Assembly: GCA_900544825.1 (NCBI GenBank)
Contig: UQWP01000104.1
Span: forward strand, 1-7,758
DNA length: 7,758 nucleotides
DNA from: an uncultured Prevotella sp.
Lineage (GTDB): Bacteria; Bacteroidota; Bacteroidia; Bacteroidales; Bacteroidaceae
Direction of reading: 5' to 3'
Positions 1 through 6,280 of the stretch are shown in pieces (the stretch's first letter is position 1; every line of letters starts with the position of its first letter). The translations under genes were made by a program, and so were the position numbers. A model generated the notes under the pieces. The model was not told the origin of the DNA. It ran no database searches and worked only from the letters and a program-made list of their open reading frames with translations.

Positions 1-286
1 CCACGAACAGAAAGAGATAATCATAGAGCATGTTGAACGACAGGCTCGATGAGTCCATATCCCAAAAGTACAGGCGGAAGCCTATCACAAGGAACATGGA
101 CATCAGGATCACCGGAAAAAACGACAGGCCGCCCAGACGGGGGACCGGCGTCGTATGTACCTTACGGGAATCCGGGACATCATATAACCGTTTCTTGTGG
201 GAGATCACCAAGATCCTCGGGATGATCACCATCCCGAACAGCACGGAAAAAAGGAAGCCCGACAGTAGTAGTAATGTTATTTGCAT
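1..286 (-). CDS. WecA/MraY-type undecaprenyl-phosphate glycosyl-1-phosphate transferase, N-terminal part
   Basis: This is the first 95 codons of a gene that runs off the left edge. The ATG at 286-284 opens a hydrophobic segment (residues 3-28). Next comes the block D36-V-P-D-S-R-K42-x-H44, followed by P49-R-L-G-G53, which is the cytoplasmic signature of glycosyltransferase family 4 (WecA, WbpL, TagO, MraY). A second membrane segment starts near residue 54. Family members are integral membrane enzymes that move a sugar-1-phosphate, usually an N-acetylhexosamine, from a UDP-sugar to undecaprenyl phosphate. The gene begins 14 bp after the kinase stop, so it is very likely in the same operon. It may prime the repeat unit made by this locus, but the sugar cannot be read from this fragment and the catalytic aspartates lie outside the window. 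The family call is firm; the exact role is inferred. Confidence 0.88.
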   Translation of the reverse strand, partial: MQITLLLLSGFLFSVLFGMVIIPRILVISHKKRLYDVPDSRKVHTTPVPRLGGLSFFPVILMSMFLVIGFRLYFWDMDSSSLSFNMLYDYLFLFV

Positions 287-300
287 GATTTGCGTATTAG

Positions 301-2802
301 TTATTTCTTCTTGTCACCGGCCTCGAAACCGTAACCATAGCCGTAGCCGTAGCCATAACCGTAGCCGTAGCCATAGTGGCTGCCATATCTGCCGCCACGG
401 ATCTTGGTACCGTTGAGGATAAGCGACATGTTCTTGAACTTCTTCTCCTTATAGAGCTGTTCGATGTCGTCCAGCATGCTGCGCTCCATCAAGCCGCTGC
501 GAACCACGAAGATGGTGCGGTCGGCATATTTCTCGAGAATCTGGGTATCGGCTACAATCTCTACAGGAGGACAGTCGATGAAGATATAGTCATACTCCTT
601 ACGGAGCTGATTGATAAGCGATTCCAAACGTTCGCTGAAGAGAAGCTCCGTAGGGTTTGGAGGCATGGTACCGATAGGCAGGATGTCGAAATCCTTCACC
701 AGTCCGTTCTCCTCACCATGGCAGATGATGCCCTTCAGGTCGTCGGTTCTGCCATTGAGGTAATCACTCAAGCCCTCGGCAGGATTGCCTACGAGCATAG
801 AGGTGGAACCATGGCGGAGGTCACCGTCGATGACGAGCACCTTCTTTTCCTTGATAGCGAGCGACATGGCGATGTTGGTAGCCAGATGGCTCTTGCCGGA
901 ATCCGGATTAAAGGAAGTGATGACGATGACGTTCTTTTCAGGATGCGCTCCGATGGTGAACTCGAAGTTGGTACGCAATACGCGGAACGCCTCGTTCACG
1001 ATGTCGCGCTTGCCAGCCTTCACCACAATCTGACGCACCTCCTTCGGCTTCTTCCAGAACAGGATGCGCTGCTTCAGGGTTGGACGATTCTTGCGGCTGA
1101 TATAGAACGGAATCTCGCCCAGGAATGGGATGGTTACGTTCTTCAGGTCCTTTCTGCCTCGCACGGTGGTGTTCATGTTTTCACGCACGAAGATGATGAC
1201 CACAGGGATGAGGAAGCCCAGTGCGAATGCTACGAGCATGATGTTGCGGCGCACAGGAGCCACAGGCAGGTTGCTGCCTGTAGGAGGAGTGATGACGCGG
1301 GTATTATAGGCGGTGAAAGCCTTGGAAAGCTCATTTTCCTCACGCTTCTGGAGGAGGAAGAGATAGAGCGCCTCCTTTACCTTCTGCTGACGACCCACGG
1401 TCTGCAGGTACTTAGCCTGGTTAGGGTTGCTGGCAATCTGCGAGGTGGTATGCGCCTCGTTAGCCTGCAGGGTGCCCAACTGGGTGCGGAGGGTTACCAC
1501 GAAGTTGTCGATACTTGCCGTAATACTTCTGCGCATGGCATTCAGGTTCTGGTCGTAATCGGCAACCAACGGATTCTGTTCGCTGGAATTGGCAACGATG
1601 TTGTTGCGCTCCAGCAGGGTCTTGTTGTATTCAGCAATCTGCTGCTCGATGCCCGGACTGTCGATACCGGTATTGGATGGCAGCACCTGGTTCTTGCCCA
1701 CTCTGCCTACGAGACTGCTGCGGATATACTGCGCGATGGAGAGGCGTGAGTTGAGATCCATGATCTGCTTGCTCAGGTCGCTGCTCTTCTGCATATACTG
1801 CTGAGCTGCAGTCTCTACATCAGGCAACAGGTTGGCACTCTTGAAGGAAGAGATGTCCTTATCCACATCGCCCAGTTCATGCTCGATGACGCCGAGGCGA
1901 TCGGTGATGAAACGGGAGGTGGAAACCGTCATCTGGTTCTTGTCGTCGAGCCAGTTCTTGCGGTATACGGCGATGATGGTGTTGAGGATATCCTCGGCAC
2001 GCTTGGTCTGTACATCCGTATAGGTAAGATTTACGATGCTAGTCTTCTCCTCGTTCAATCCCACCGTGAGCGAGCCTAAGATGCGATTGGTCATGGAATA
2101 GAGGTCGGTATGGCTTACGTAGAGTGCCGGTGCATCGCCACCCTTGATAAAGGCAGCGTAAGATGGCGCAGCCTCCAGCTTCACCTTACCCAATGGAGTC
2201 TGAACCAGTTTGCCCAACTTACCTGTGACGGTCTTGTTGGTCTCCACAGGAGTTCCATTAGAAGATGTACCCTTGAAATCAGTGAGTTCAAACTTATCTC
2301 CGCCCTTCAGGTAAACGGTCATCGAACCATAGTGTTCTTCGCCGATGGTGAGGAACTGCACGGTGACAGGGAGGTCGTTGCCATAGAGCACATTGCGGTG
2401 GAATCGTCCGTCAACAGCGTAATCTACATTGAGTTTCAGCTGCTTTCCTACTTCCAGAAGAACGGAAGGCGACTTGATGGCAATGAGTTCGTTATTAACG
2501 TTCGACTTGGTGCCTCCCAATCCCATATCAGAGAACATCGACTCCACATCGTTATTGATGGAACTACCTTTGCTTTCATCCTTGATGAGCAGGGAAGCCG
2601 TGCGCTGATATACATTTGGTGTAGAGAGCAGATAATAGCCGGCTGCTCCCATCGTAACGAACAGGGAGAGCACGAACCATTTCCATCTGGCTAAACAGAG
2701 ATAAAAGAGGTCTTGCAGGCGGATGAAATCATCCCCCTGGTTGCGGCGAAGCATCGGATTTGGAGCACCCTGATTATTCGCCGGATTTGAATTCTGTATC
2801 AT
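301..2802 (-). CDS. wzc: Wzc-like polysaccharide co-polymerase with C-terminal BY-kinase domain
   Basis: This 833-residue inner-membrane protein controls capsule or exopolysaccharide chain length and phosphorylates its own tyrosines. It has a first membrane segment at about 41-60, a long periplasmic Wzz/GNVR region with helical, coiled-coil-like stretches at about 300-480, a proline-rich approach (PPTGSNLPVAP) and a second membrane segment at about 520-540. The cytoplasmic kinase has a Walker A loop at 630-638 ending G636-K637-S638, a Walker A' motif VLVIDGDLRHG at about 655-665 with D659 and D661, and Walker B YIFID at 739-743. The tail (806-824) is rich in tyrosines, including an eight-fold Tyr-Gly run, and is the likely autophosphorylation site; it ends KKK. 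Length and layout match fused Bacteroidota and proteobacterial Wzc proteins. No tyrosine phosphatase gene is visible here, so its counterpart may lie elsewhere. It sits between the export lipoprotein and a priming transferase, probably in one operon. Confidence 0.96.
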   Translation of the reverse strand: MIQNSNPANNQGAPNPMLRRNQGDDFIRLQDLFYLCLARWKWFVLSLFVTMGAAGYYLLSTPNVYQRTASLLIKDESKGSSINNDVESMFSDMGLGGTKSNVNNELIAIKSPSVLLEVGKQLKLNVDYAVDGRFHRNVLYGNDLPVTVQFLTIGEEHYGSMTVYLKGGDKFELTDFKGTSSNGTPVETNKTVTGKLGKLVQTPLGKVKLEAAPSYAAFIKGGDAPALYVSHTDLYSMTNRILGSLTVGLNEEKTSIVNLTYTDVQTKRAEDILNTIIAVYRKNWLDDKNQMTVSTSRFITDRLGVIEHELGDVDKDISSFKSANLLPDVETAAQQYMQKSSDLSKQIMDLNSRLSIAQYIRSSLVGRVGKNQVLPSNTGIDSPGIEQQIAEYNKTLLERNNIVANSSEQNPLVADYDQNLNAMRRSITASIDNFVVTLRTQLGTLQANEAHTTSQIASNPNQAKYLQTVGRQQKVKEALYLFLLQKREENELSKAFTAYNTRVITPPTGSNLPVAPVRRNIMLVAFALGFLIPVVIIFVRENMNTTVRGRKDLKNVTIPFLGEIPFYISRKNRPTLKQRILFWKKPKEVRQIVVKAGKRDIVNEAFRVLRTNFEFTIGAHPEKNVIVITSFNPDSGKSHLATNIAMSLAIKEKKVLVIDGDLRHGSTSMLVGNPAEGLSDYLNGRTDDLKGIICHGEENGLVKDFDILPIGTMPPNPTELLFSERLESLINQLRKEYDYIFIDCPPVEIVADTQILEKYADRTIFVVRSGLMERSMLDDIEQLYKEKKFKNMSLILNGTKIRGGRYGSHYGYGYGYGYGYGYGYGFEAGDKKK
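328..375 (-). repeat. Hexanucleotide tandem repeat encoding (Tyr-Gly)8 in the kinase tail
   Basis: Eight consecutive 6-bp units (plus-strand form acc/gcc + gta/ata) encode alternating tyrosine and glycine, with tyrosines at residues 810 to 824 at every second position. A 15-bp block at 343-357 is repeated exactly at 361-375, an 18-bp period, which suggests growth by unit duplication. Gain or loss of a unit keeps the reading frame. Confidence 0.93.
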
Positions 2803-2803
2803 C

Positions 2804-2852
2804 TATAATTTATAAACTATAAACTGTTAACTATTAATTATCAATTATTAAT
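2804..2852. repeat. Seven tandem AT-rich heptamers filling the gap between wza and wzc
   Basis: On the plus strand the units are TATAATT, TATAAAC, TATAAAC, TGTTAAC, TATTAAT, TATCAAT and TATTAAT, a loose TATNAAY consensus at an exact 7-bp step. They fill the spacer between the wza stop (2848-2850) and the wzc start (2802) and run into the last wza codons. The spacer therefore offers no purine-rich ribosome-binding site to wzc. Copy number could change the distance between the genes. Confidence 0.8.
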
Positions 2853-3645
2853 TAACCTTGAGGAAGGTGAGGATGGTAACGGCGAGTGAAGATACGCTCA
2901 GCCAGAAGCCCGTAGACTGGATGGTGTTTCCATTGACGGTAGAGGTACGCTTCTTGGTATCGTTAGGTGAAACATACACCACGTCGTTCTGCTGCAGGTA
3001 ATATACAGGCGAGCTGAATACATCCTTGCCCGAGCAGAGATTAATCTTATAAATCTTCTGATGGCCGTTTTCCTGGCGGAGCACCATCACGTCGTCGCGC
3101 ACACCGGTGATGGTCAGGTCTCCGGCATTGCTGATGGCATCGAGGATGGTAACCTTCTCGTCTTCGATGGCAAACTGTCCTGGGTGGTTCACCTCTCCCA
3201 TCACGGAGTAATGGAGATTGCTCAAGCCCACGGTAACCACAGGATCCTTGACCAGACTTGCGTCAATCAACGCTTTCTTGATTTTCTCAGCCACCTGCTC
3301 ACGCGACAGGTTTGCCACATGAACGGTTCCCAACACAGGGAAATCGATATTACCCTTGCTGTCCACAGTATAGTAATAAGCATCCTTGCTTACGTTGGAG
3401 CTGCTACTGCTGTTACTGCCCGTAAGGTTGAAGAGCTGGGAAATCTGCTGATCCTTGCTCTTTACTCCGATATAAATCTTATCGGTAGGCTTTACGGTTA
3501 TCACTCTGTTCTGCAGGGTAATGACTGTATCAGGATTATTGTTCAAATCCTGAAAATAGGCTACATTCTTCGGAGTACCGCAAGAAGTAGCAATCAGGAG
3601 CGCTATACCCAGCGCTCCTGACAACACAAGTTTACTAAATTTCAT
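2848..3645 (-). CDS. wza: Wza-like outer-membrane polysaccharide export lipoprotein
   Basis: The protein is 265 residues long. It starts with a lipoprotein signal peptide: basic K2 and K5, a hydrophobic stretch at 6-18 and a lipobox ATS-C22, so the mature protein should be lipid-anchored at Cys22. The polysaccharide export domain follows at about 44-140, with a serine-rich loop at 76-86. An SLBB-type domain follows at about 147-200, recognisable by VMGEVNHPGQ and the later ILDAISNAGDLT. A hydrophobic C-terminal segment (244-263) resembles the helix that forms the outer-membrane pore in Wza proteins. It is shorter than E. coli Wza but usual for the Bacteroidota form. It should oligomerise and work with the Wzc-like protein encoded 45 bp downstream. 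The start is fixed by the signal peptide. The membrane-spanning role of the last segment is inferred. Confidence 0.94.
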   Translation of the reverse strand: MKFSKLVLSGALGIALLIATSCGTPKNVAYFQDLNNNPDTVITLQNRVITVKPTDKIYIGVKSKDQQISQLFNLTGSNSSSSSNVSKDAYYYTVDSKGNIDFPVLGTVHVANLSREQVAEKIKKALIDASLVKDPVVTVGLSNLHYSVMGEVNHPGQFAIEDEKVTILDAISNAGDLTITGVRDDVMVLRQENGHQKIYKINLCSGKDVFSSPVYYLQQNDVVYVSPNDTKKRTSTVNGNTIQSTGFWLSVSSLAVTILTFLKVN

Positions 3646-3649
3646 TTTT

Positions 3650-3661
3650 TTATCTAGATAA
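3650..3661. promoter_or_regulatory. Perfect 12-bp palindrome just upstream of the wza start
   Basis: TTATCTAGATAA is a perfect dyad four bases ahead of the wza ATG, in the 31-bp spacer after upxY. It has no loop, so it would not form a good RNA hairpin. It could bind a dimeric protein or be chance in AT-rich DNA. It occupies the translation initiation region of wza, which otherwise has only a run of A in RNA sense. Confidence 0.4.
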
Positions 3662-3676
3662 TGCTGTTTTTAATCA

Positions 3677-4273
3677 TTACTTCTTCTCCTCTTTTCCGGC
3701 GAGGCTTACGAAATTGCATTCGGTGAGGAATGCGGCACAGGAGAGGAATCCTTCTATCTTGACCACGAAGCATTTCTCATCCTTCCCCTTCCCGCTCTTG
3801 CATCCCTTCACCTTCTGGTAATATCCCTCGAGCCCGGCAAAGACGCCGTCCTCTATCCTCACCCTTGCTTCAGGGCGCAGATTGATTTCCCCGGGAAGGA
3901 AGAAGTGCTTGTTGGCATCCTCCACGTTTTCGTAGAGCGCCATGAAATCCTCCATTTCCTTATCGGGGATGGTGATAATTTCAGAATGTCCATCCATGGG
4001 ACGGATCTTGAACTGAAGCATGGAATTGTAAATCTGCTTGAGATTCCGCATTCTGCCTGGCGTTGCCTTCACAAAAAGGAGATTGCGGACTACGGGGCGA
4101 TAGGAAATGACTCGCTTGCGTATGTGCTGCCCCACCATACGCTCGATGCGTTCCAAAGGAAGGAACACCTTGATATCCCGGTTGGTCTTGAGATGAGCCA
4201 CTATCTTCATTTCGCGGTATGGGGCACTCATGGCATACCAGAGAGGGGCTTCATCAGGCTTTTCCAAAGTCAT
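3677..4273 (-). CDS. upxY: UpxY-family NusG-like transcription antiterminator
   Basis: This 198-residue protein has an NGN domain at about 10-112, opening with LWYAMSAPYREMKIVAHL and a V-F-L-P-L strand, and a KOW-like part at about 134-185 (RVRIEDGVFAGLEGYYQKVKG). This is the layout of specialised NusG paralogues of the UpxY, LoaP and RfaH kind. UpxY proteins of Bacteroides are encoded first in capsule operons and let RNA polymerase pass the leader of their own operon. Here too the gene is first, behind a leader of about 170 nt, and directly precedes the export and chain-length genes. The ATG lies ten residues before the NGN domain, so the start is sound. The basic, lysine-rich insertion near 152-167 and the C-terminal KEEKK are noticeable. 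No UpxZ-like gene follows it. The family call is strong; its action on this operon is inferred from position. Confidence 0.92.
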   Translation of the reverse strand: MTLEKPDEAPLWYAMSAPYREMKIVAHLKTNRDIKVFLPLERIERMVGQHIRKRVISYRPVVRNLLFVKATPGRMRNLKQIYNSMLQFKIRPMDGHSEIITIPDKEMEDFMALYENVEDANKHFFLPGEINLRPEARVRIEDGVFAGLEGYYQKVKGCKSGKGKDEKCFVVKIEGFLSCAAFLTECNFVSLAGKEEKK

Positions 4274-4443
4274 CTATTCATTCTTTTTTATTAACATTAA
4301 TTTCAGAAAATGGCGCAATTTTAGCTCCTTACGATACCATATAACTACTTTAATTTCAAGATGTTACACATTTACCATGTTTCAGTGACAGGCTTTTAAA
4401 TTTCGTTCTTATTTACAAACGTTCTTAAAAGAGTATCCTTATC
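4274..4443 (-). promoter_or_regulatory. Leader of the polysaccharide operon, likely UpxY target region
   Basis: Between the predicted start of transcription (near 4443) and the upxY ATG lie about 170 untranslated bases. On the plus strand, an inverted repeat CTTTTAA (4393-4399) and TTAAAAG (4425-4431) encloses most of a duplicated 8-mer CGTTCTTA (4404-4411 and 4420-4427). A short ACAT/ATGT stem sits at 4367-4380. UpxY paralogues are known to act on such leaders; which bases matter here cannot be read from the sequence. The start codon has an A-rich run upstream but no clear Shine-Dalgarno sequence. Confidence 0.55.
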
Positions 4444-4449
4444 ACGCTG

Positions 4450-4481
4450 CAAAATTACGCTTTTTCTCTGATTTAAACAAA
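4450..4481 (-). promoter_or_regulatory. Bacteroidota-type promoter of the upxY-wza-wzc operon
   Basis: Read on the minus strand, TTTG (4481-4478) is followed after exactly 20 bp by TAATTTTG (4457-4450), matching the -33 TTTG and -7 TAnnTTTG elements of the Bacteroidota primary sigma factor. Transcription should start near 4443. An A-rich stretch, including the 13-bp homopolymer, lies directly upstream and could act like an UP element. Confidence 0.78.
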
Positions 4482-4492
4482 TTTTTTGGGTC

Positions 4493-4505
4493 TTTTTTTT
4501 TTTTT
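4493..4505. repeat. 13-bp T (minus strand: A) homopolymer behind the operon promoter
   Basis: An uninterrupted T13 lies 11 bp upstream of the minus-strand -33 element and two bases from the large palindrome. A-tracts in this position can bend DNA or help polymerase bind. Long homopolymers also change length during replication, so promoter strength could vary between cells. Confidence 0.85.
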
Positions 4506-4507
4506 AA

Positions 4508-4560
4508 CAATTGGTTTTCTGTAGGGGGGCTTTTGGGAGCCCCCCTCATAAAACCAATTG
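4508..4560. repeat. 53-bp two-tier palindrome between divergent promoters
   Basis: Perfect 11-bp outer arms CAATTGGTTTT (4508-4518) and AAAACCAATTG (4550-4560) enclose, after short unpaired bases, an inner stem GGGGGGCT (4524-4531) and AGCCCCCC (4538-4545) with a 6-base loop. An alternative pairing exists between TTTCTGT (4516-4522) and ACAGAAA (4564-4570). The T-run precedes the hairpin on the plus strand and gives A after it on the minus strand, so it is not an ordinary intrinsic terminator in either direction. It lies outside both predicted transcripts, which favours a DNA-level role or a remnant of a mobile or terminator element. Confidence 0.88.
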
Positions 4561-4689
4561 GCGACAGAAACCCTTTGAGGCGAGGTTGGCGCTTTGCGAT
4601 TGTTTGACGCCTGCCGGAAGACTTTGAGGGGAATTACTGGGAACACCTTATTATAATATGATTATTCACGGAAAAAATATGGGGAAAAG
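4561..4689. other. GC-richer non-coding spacer upstream of the plus-strand promoter
   Basis: No convincing gene is visible here. The first 70 bases are more GC-rich than the AT-rich flanks and contain two copies of CTTTGAGG (4573-4580 and 4622-4629, 49 bp apart) and a possible GGCG/CGCC pairing. These could be binding sites for a regulator of one or both divergent promoters. Nothing shows which. Confidence 0.4.
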
Positions 4690-4721
4690 TTTGGGGAATT
4701 CAGTTTTTATTGCTATCTTTG
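4690..4721 (+). promoter_or_regulatory. Bacteroidota-type promoter of the polyprenyl glycosylphosphotransferase gene
   Basis: TTTG (4690-4693), a 20-bp spacer and TATCTTTG (4714-4721) match the -33 and -7 consensus. Transcription should start near 4728, giving a leader of about 65 nt. That leader is rich in A (about 4751-4773) and has no Shine-Dalgarno sequence, as is usual for this phylum. Confidence 0.8.
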
Positions 4722-4792
4722 TGGGCAAATTTACTAGAGATCTATAATTCTAAGAAAAGAAATAGAAAAAAATAACTTACATACAACATCTT

Positions 4793-6223
4793 ATGGAGAA
4801 AAATATATACAAAGGTAACGTCCTGATCAGAAGGTTGGTGAGCATCGCAGACTTCATCATCCTCAATTGTCTGTTATTGGGTCTCATAAACATCGAGTTC
4901 CTTCATGTTCCCGAATACCTAGATCTGAAAACAAAGATTACATTCTTTATAGCAAACGTTGCTCTCGCCATCGGCGAATACAACTATAGTACTATCATCC
5001 ATATAAGACGAATCGGTTTCCAGCAAGTACTTAAGCGTACGTTCTTCCTGACGCTTTGTACTACCGTCAGTTTCATGCTCTTCCTGAAATTCTTCAGTCA
5101 TAGTGGAGAAATATTTACGTTCGGTTTCTACTTCGGCATCCCTTTCTATATTGCTCTGATCATCAGTCGAATCATCGAGCTCAAGGTTCTGAAATATCAC
5201 CGTACCAAAGGTAGAAACAGTCGTACCGTAATCTTCGTGGGTAGCGATCCTGCCGTAAGAGAAATGTACATCACCATGACCGAAGACCCTTCTGCGGATT
5301 ATATCGTGAAGGGTTATTATGCCGATGATGACATCACCGGTGCGCCTCAGGAGCTGAAAAAACTGGGTACTATGCAGGATCTTAACAAAATTTTAGACTC
5401 CAAGCTGAACGAAACCATCAACGGTTCATCTTATGGTCTAGATGAGGCTTTCTGCTGCTTATCGCATCAGGAATCTGAGCAGATTGTGAAGATCATGCGC
5501 TTCTGTGACAAGAACGTGGTGCATTTCTATTATCTGCCTCGTCTGTTCGGCGAATATAAGTTGCACCTGGATTCCATTAGCTTTATGGGCAAGACGGTTT
5601 ACACAAACCATAATGAGCCACTGTCTTCTATCTCGAACCGTATTCTCAAGCGTGCCTTCGATATCGCCGTGAGTGGTGTGATCTGTCTCTGTTTCTTGCT
5701 TTTCATCCCAATCATTGCGCTGATTATCAAGATTCAGAGTCCGGGCCCTATCTTCTTCCGTCAGGCTAGAACGGGTCTGAATGGTGATACCTTCATGTGT
5801 CTGAAGTTCCGTTCAATGCATGTGAACAAGGATTCAGACAAGGCTCAGGCTACGAAGAATGACCCAAGAAAGTTTGCGTTCGGCAACTTCATGAGAAAGA
5901 CGAATATTGATGAGTTCCCTCAATTTATTAATGTATTGAAGGGCGATATGAGTATCGTGGGTCCTAGACCTCACATGTTGTATCATACTGAGGTATATGG
6001 CAGTTTGATTGATAAGTATATGGTTCGCCACTTCTCGAAGCCTGGCATTACCGGTTGGGCCCAGGTAACGGGTTTCCGCGGTGAGACGAAGGAGCTCTGG
6101 CAGATGGAGGAGCGCATCAAGCGAGATATCTGGTATATCGAGAACTGGTCGTTCTGGCTTGACATCCGTATCATCTTCCTGACAGCCAAGAGTATTATCT
6201 GCCCGGATAAAAACGCTTATTAA
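4793..6223 (+). CDS. WcaJ/WbaP-type undecaprenyl-phosphate sugar phosphotransferase
   Basis: This 476-residue enzyme transfers a hexose-1-phosphate, often glucose or galactose, from a UDP-sugar to undecaprenyl phosphate, the first step of repeat-unit assembly at the inner membrane. Four membrane segments lie at about 14-36, 46-62, 82-100 and 107-128. They are followed by a Rossmann-like domain (about 144-270, starting TVIFVGSDP) and the membrane-embedded helix at about 290-314. The bacterial sugar transferase domain then runs to the end, with SPGPIFFRQARTG (316-328), KFRSM (338-342), DEFPQ (373-377), GDMSIVGPRP (384-393) and KPGITGWAQV (416-425). Length and motifs are typical and no key block is missing. 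It is transcribed away from the upxY operon from its own promoter and ends in a strong hairpin, so it is probably monocistronic. The sugar is unknown. Confidence 0.95.
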   Translation: MEKNIYKGNVLIRRLVSIADFIILNCLLLGLINIEFLHVPEYLDLKTKITFFIANVALAIGEYNYSTIIHIRRIGFQQVLKRTFFLTLCTTVSFMLFLKFFSHSGEIFTFGFYFGIPFYIALIISRIIELKVLKYHRTKGRNSRTVIFVGSDPAVREMYITMTEDPSADYIVKGYYADDDITGAPQELKKLGTMQDLNKILDSKLNETINGSSYGLDEAFCCLSHQESEQIVKIMRFCDKNVVHFYYLPRLFGEYKLHLDSISFMGKTVYTNHNEPLSSISNRILKRAFDIAVSGVICLCFLLFIPIIALIIKIQSPGPIFFRQARTGLNGDTFMCLKFRSMHVNKDSDKAQATKNDPRKFAFGNFMRKTNIDEFPQFINVLKGDMSIVGPRPHMLYHTEVYGSLIDKYMVRHFSKPGITGWAQVTGFRGETKELWQMEERIKRDIWYIENWSFWLDIRIIFLTAKSIICPDKNAY

Positions 6224-6253
6224 AAAATGCATTCTTTCGAATGCATTTTTTTT
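6222..6253. terminator. Bidirectional intrinsic terminator between convergent genes
   Basis: AAAAAATGCATTC (6222-6234), a TTTC loop and GAATGCATTTTTT (6239-6251) form a 13-bp stem. T8 (6246-6253) follows on the plus strand and T6 on the minus strand, so it can stop transcription from the glycosylphosphotransferase gene and from rmuC. Its left arm begins within the stop codon at 6221-6223. Confidence 0.93.
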
Positions 6254-6280
6254 GCCTGGCAGATAAAATCATTTTTTCGT

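Noticed and set aside
328..375. CRISPR or other array
   Set aside because: The units are 6 bp without spacers and encode Tyr-Gly in frame inside a gene.
376..1749. A 457-codon open frame on the plus strand
   Set aside because: It is fully antisense to the kinase gene, has no recognisable domain, and its length follows from the codon bias of the real gene.
2110..2694. A 194-codon open frame on the plus strand
   Set aside because: It is antisense to the N-terminal half of the Wzc-like gene with no motif or promoter of its own.
4508..4560. Invertible promoter flanked by inverted repeats, as in Bacteroides capsule loci
   Set aside because: The arms are only 31 bp apart and no promoter lies between them.
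4651..4657. TATAAT as a sigma-70 type -10 element
   Set aside because: The Enterobacterial consensus is not the one used in this phylum, and a complete TTTG/TAnnTTTG promoter lies just downstream.
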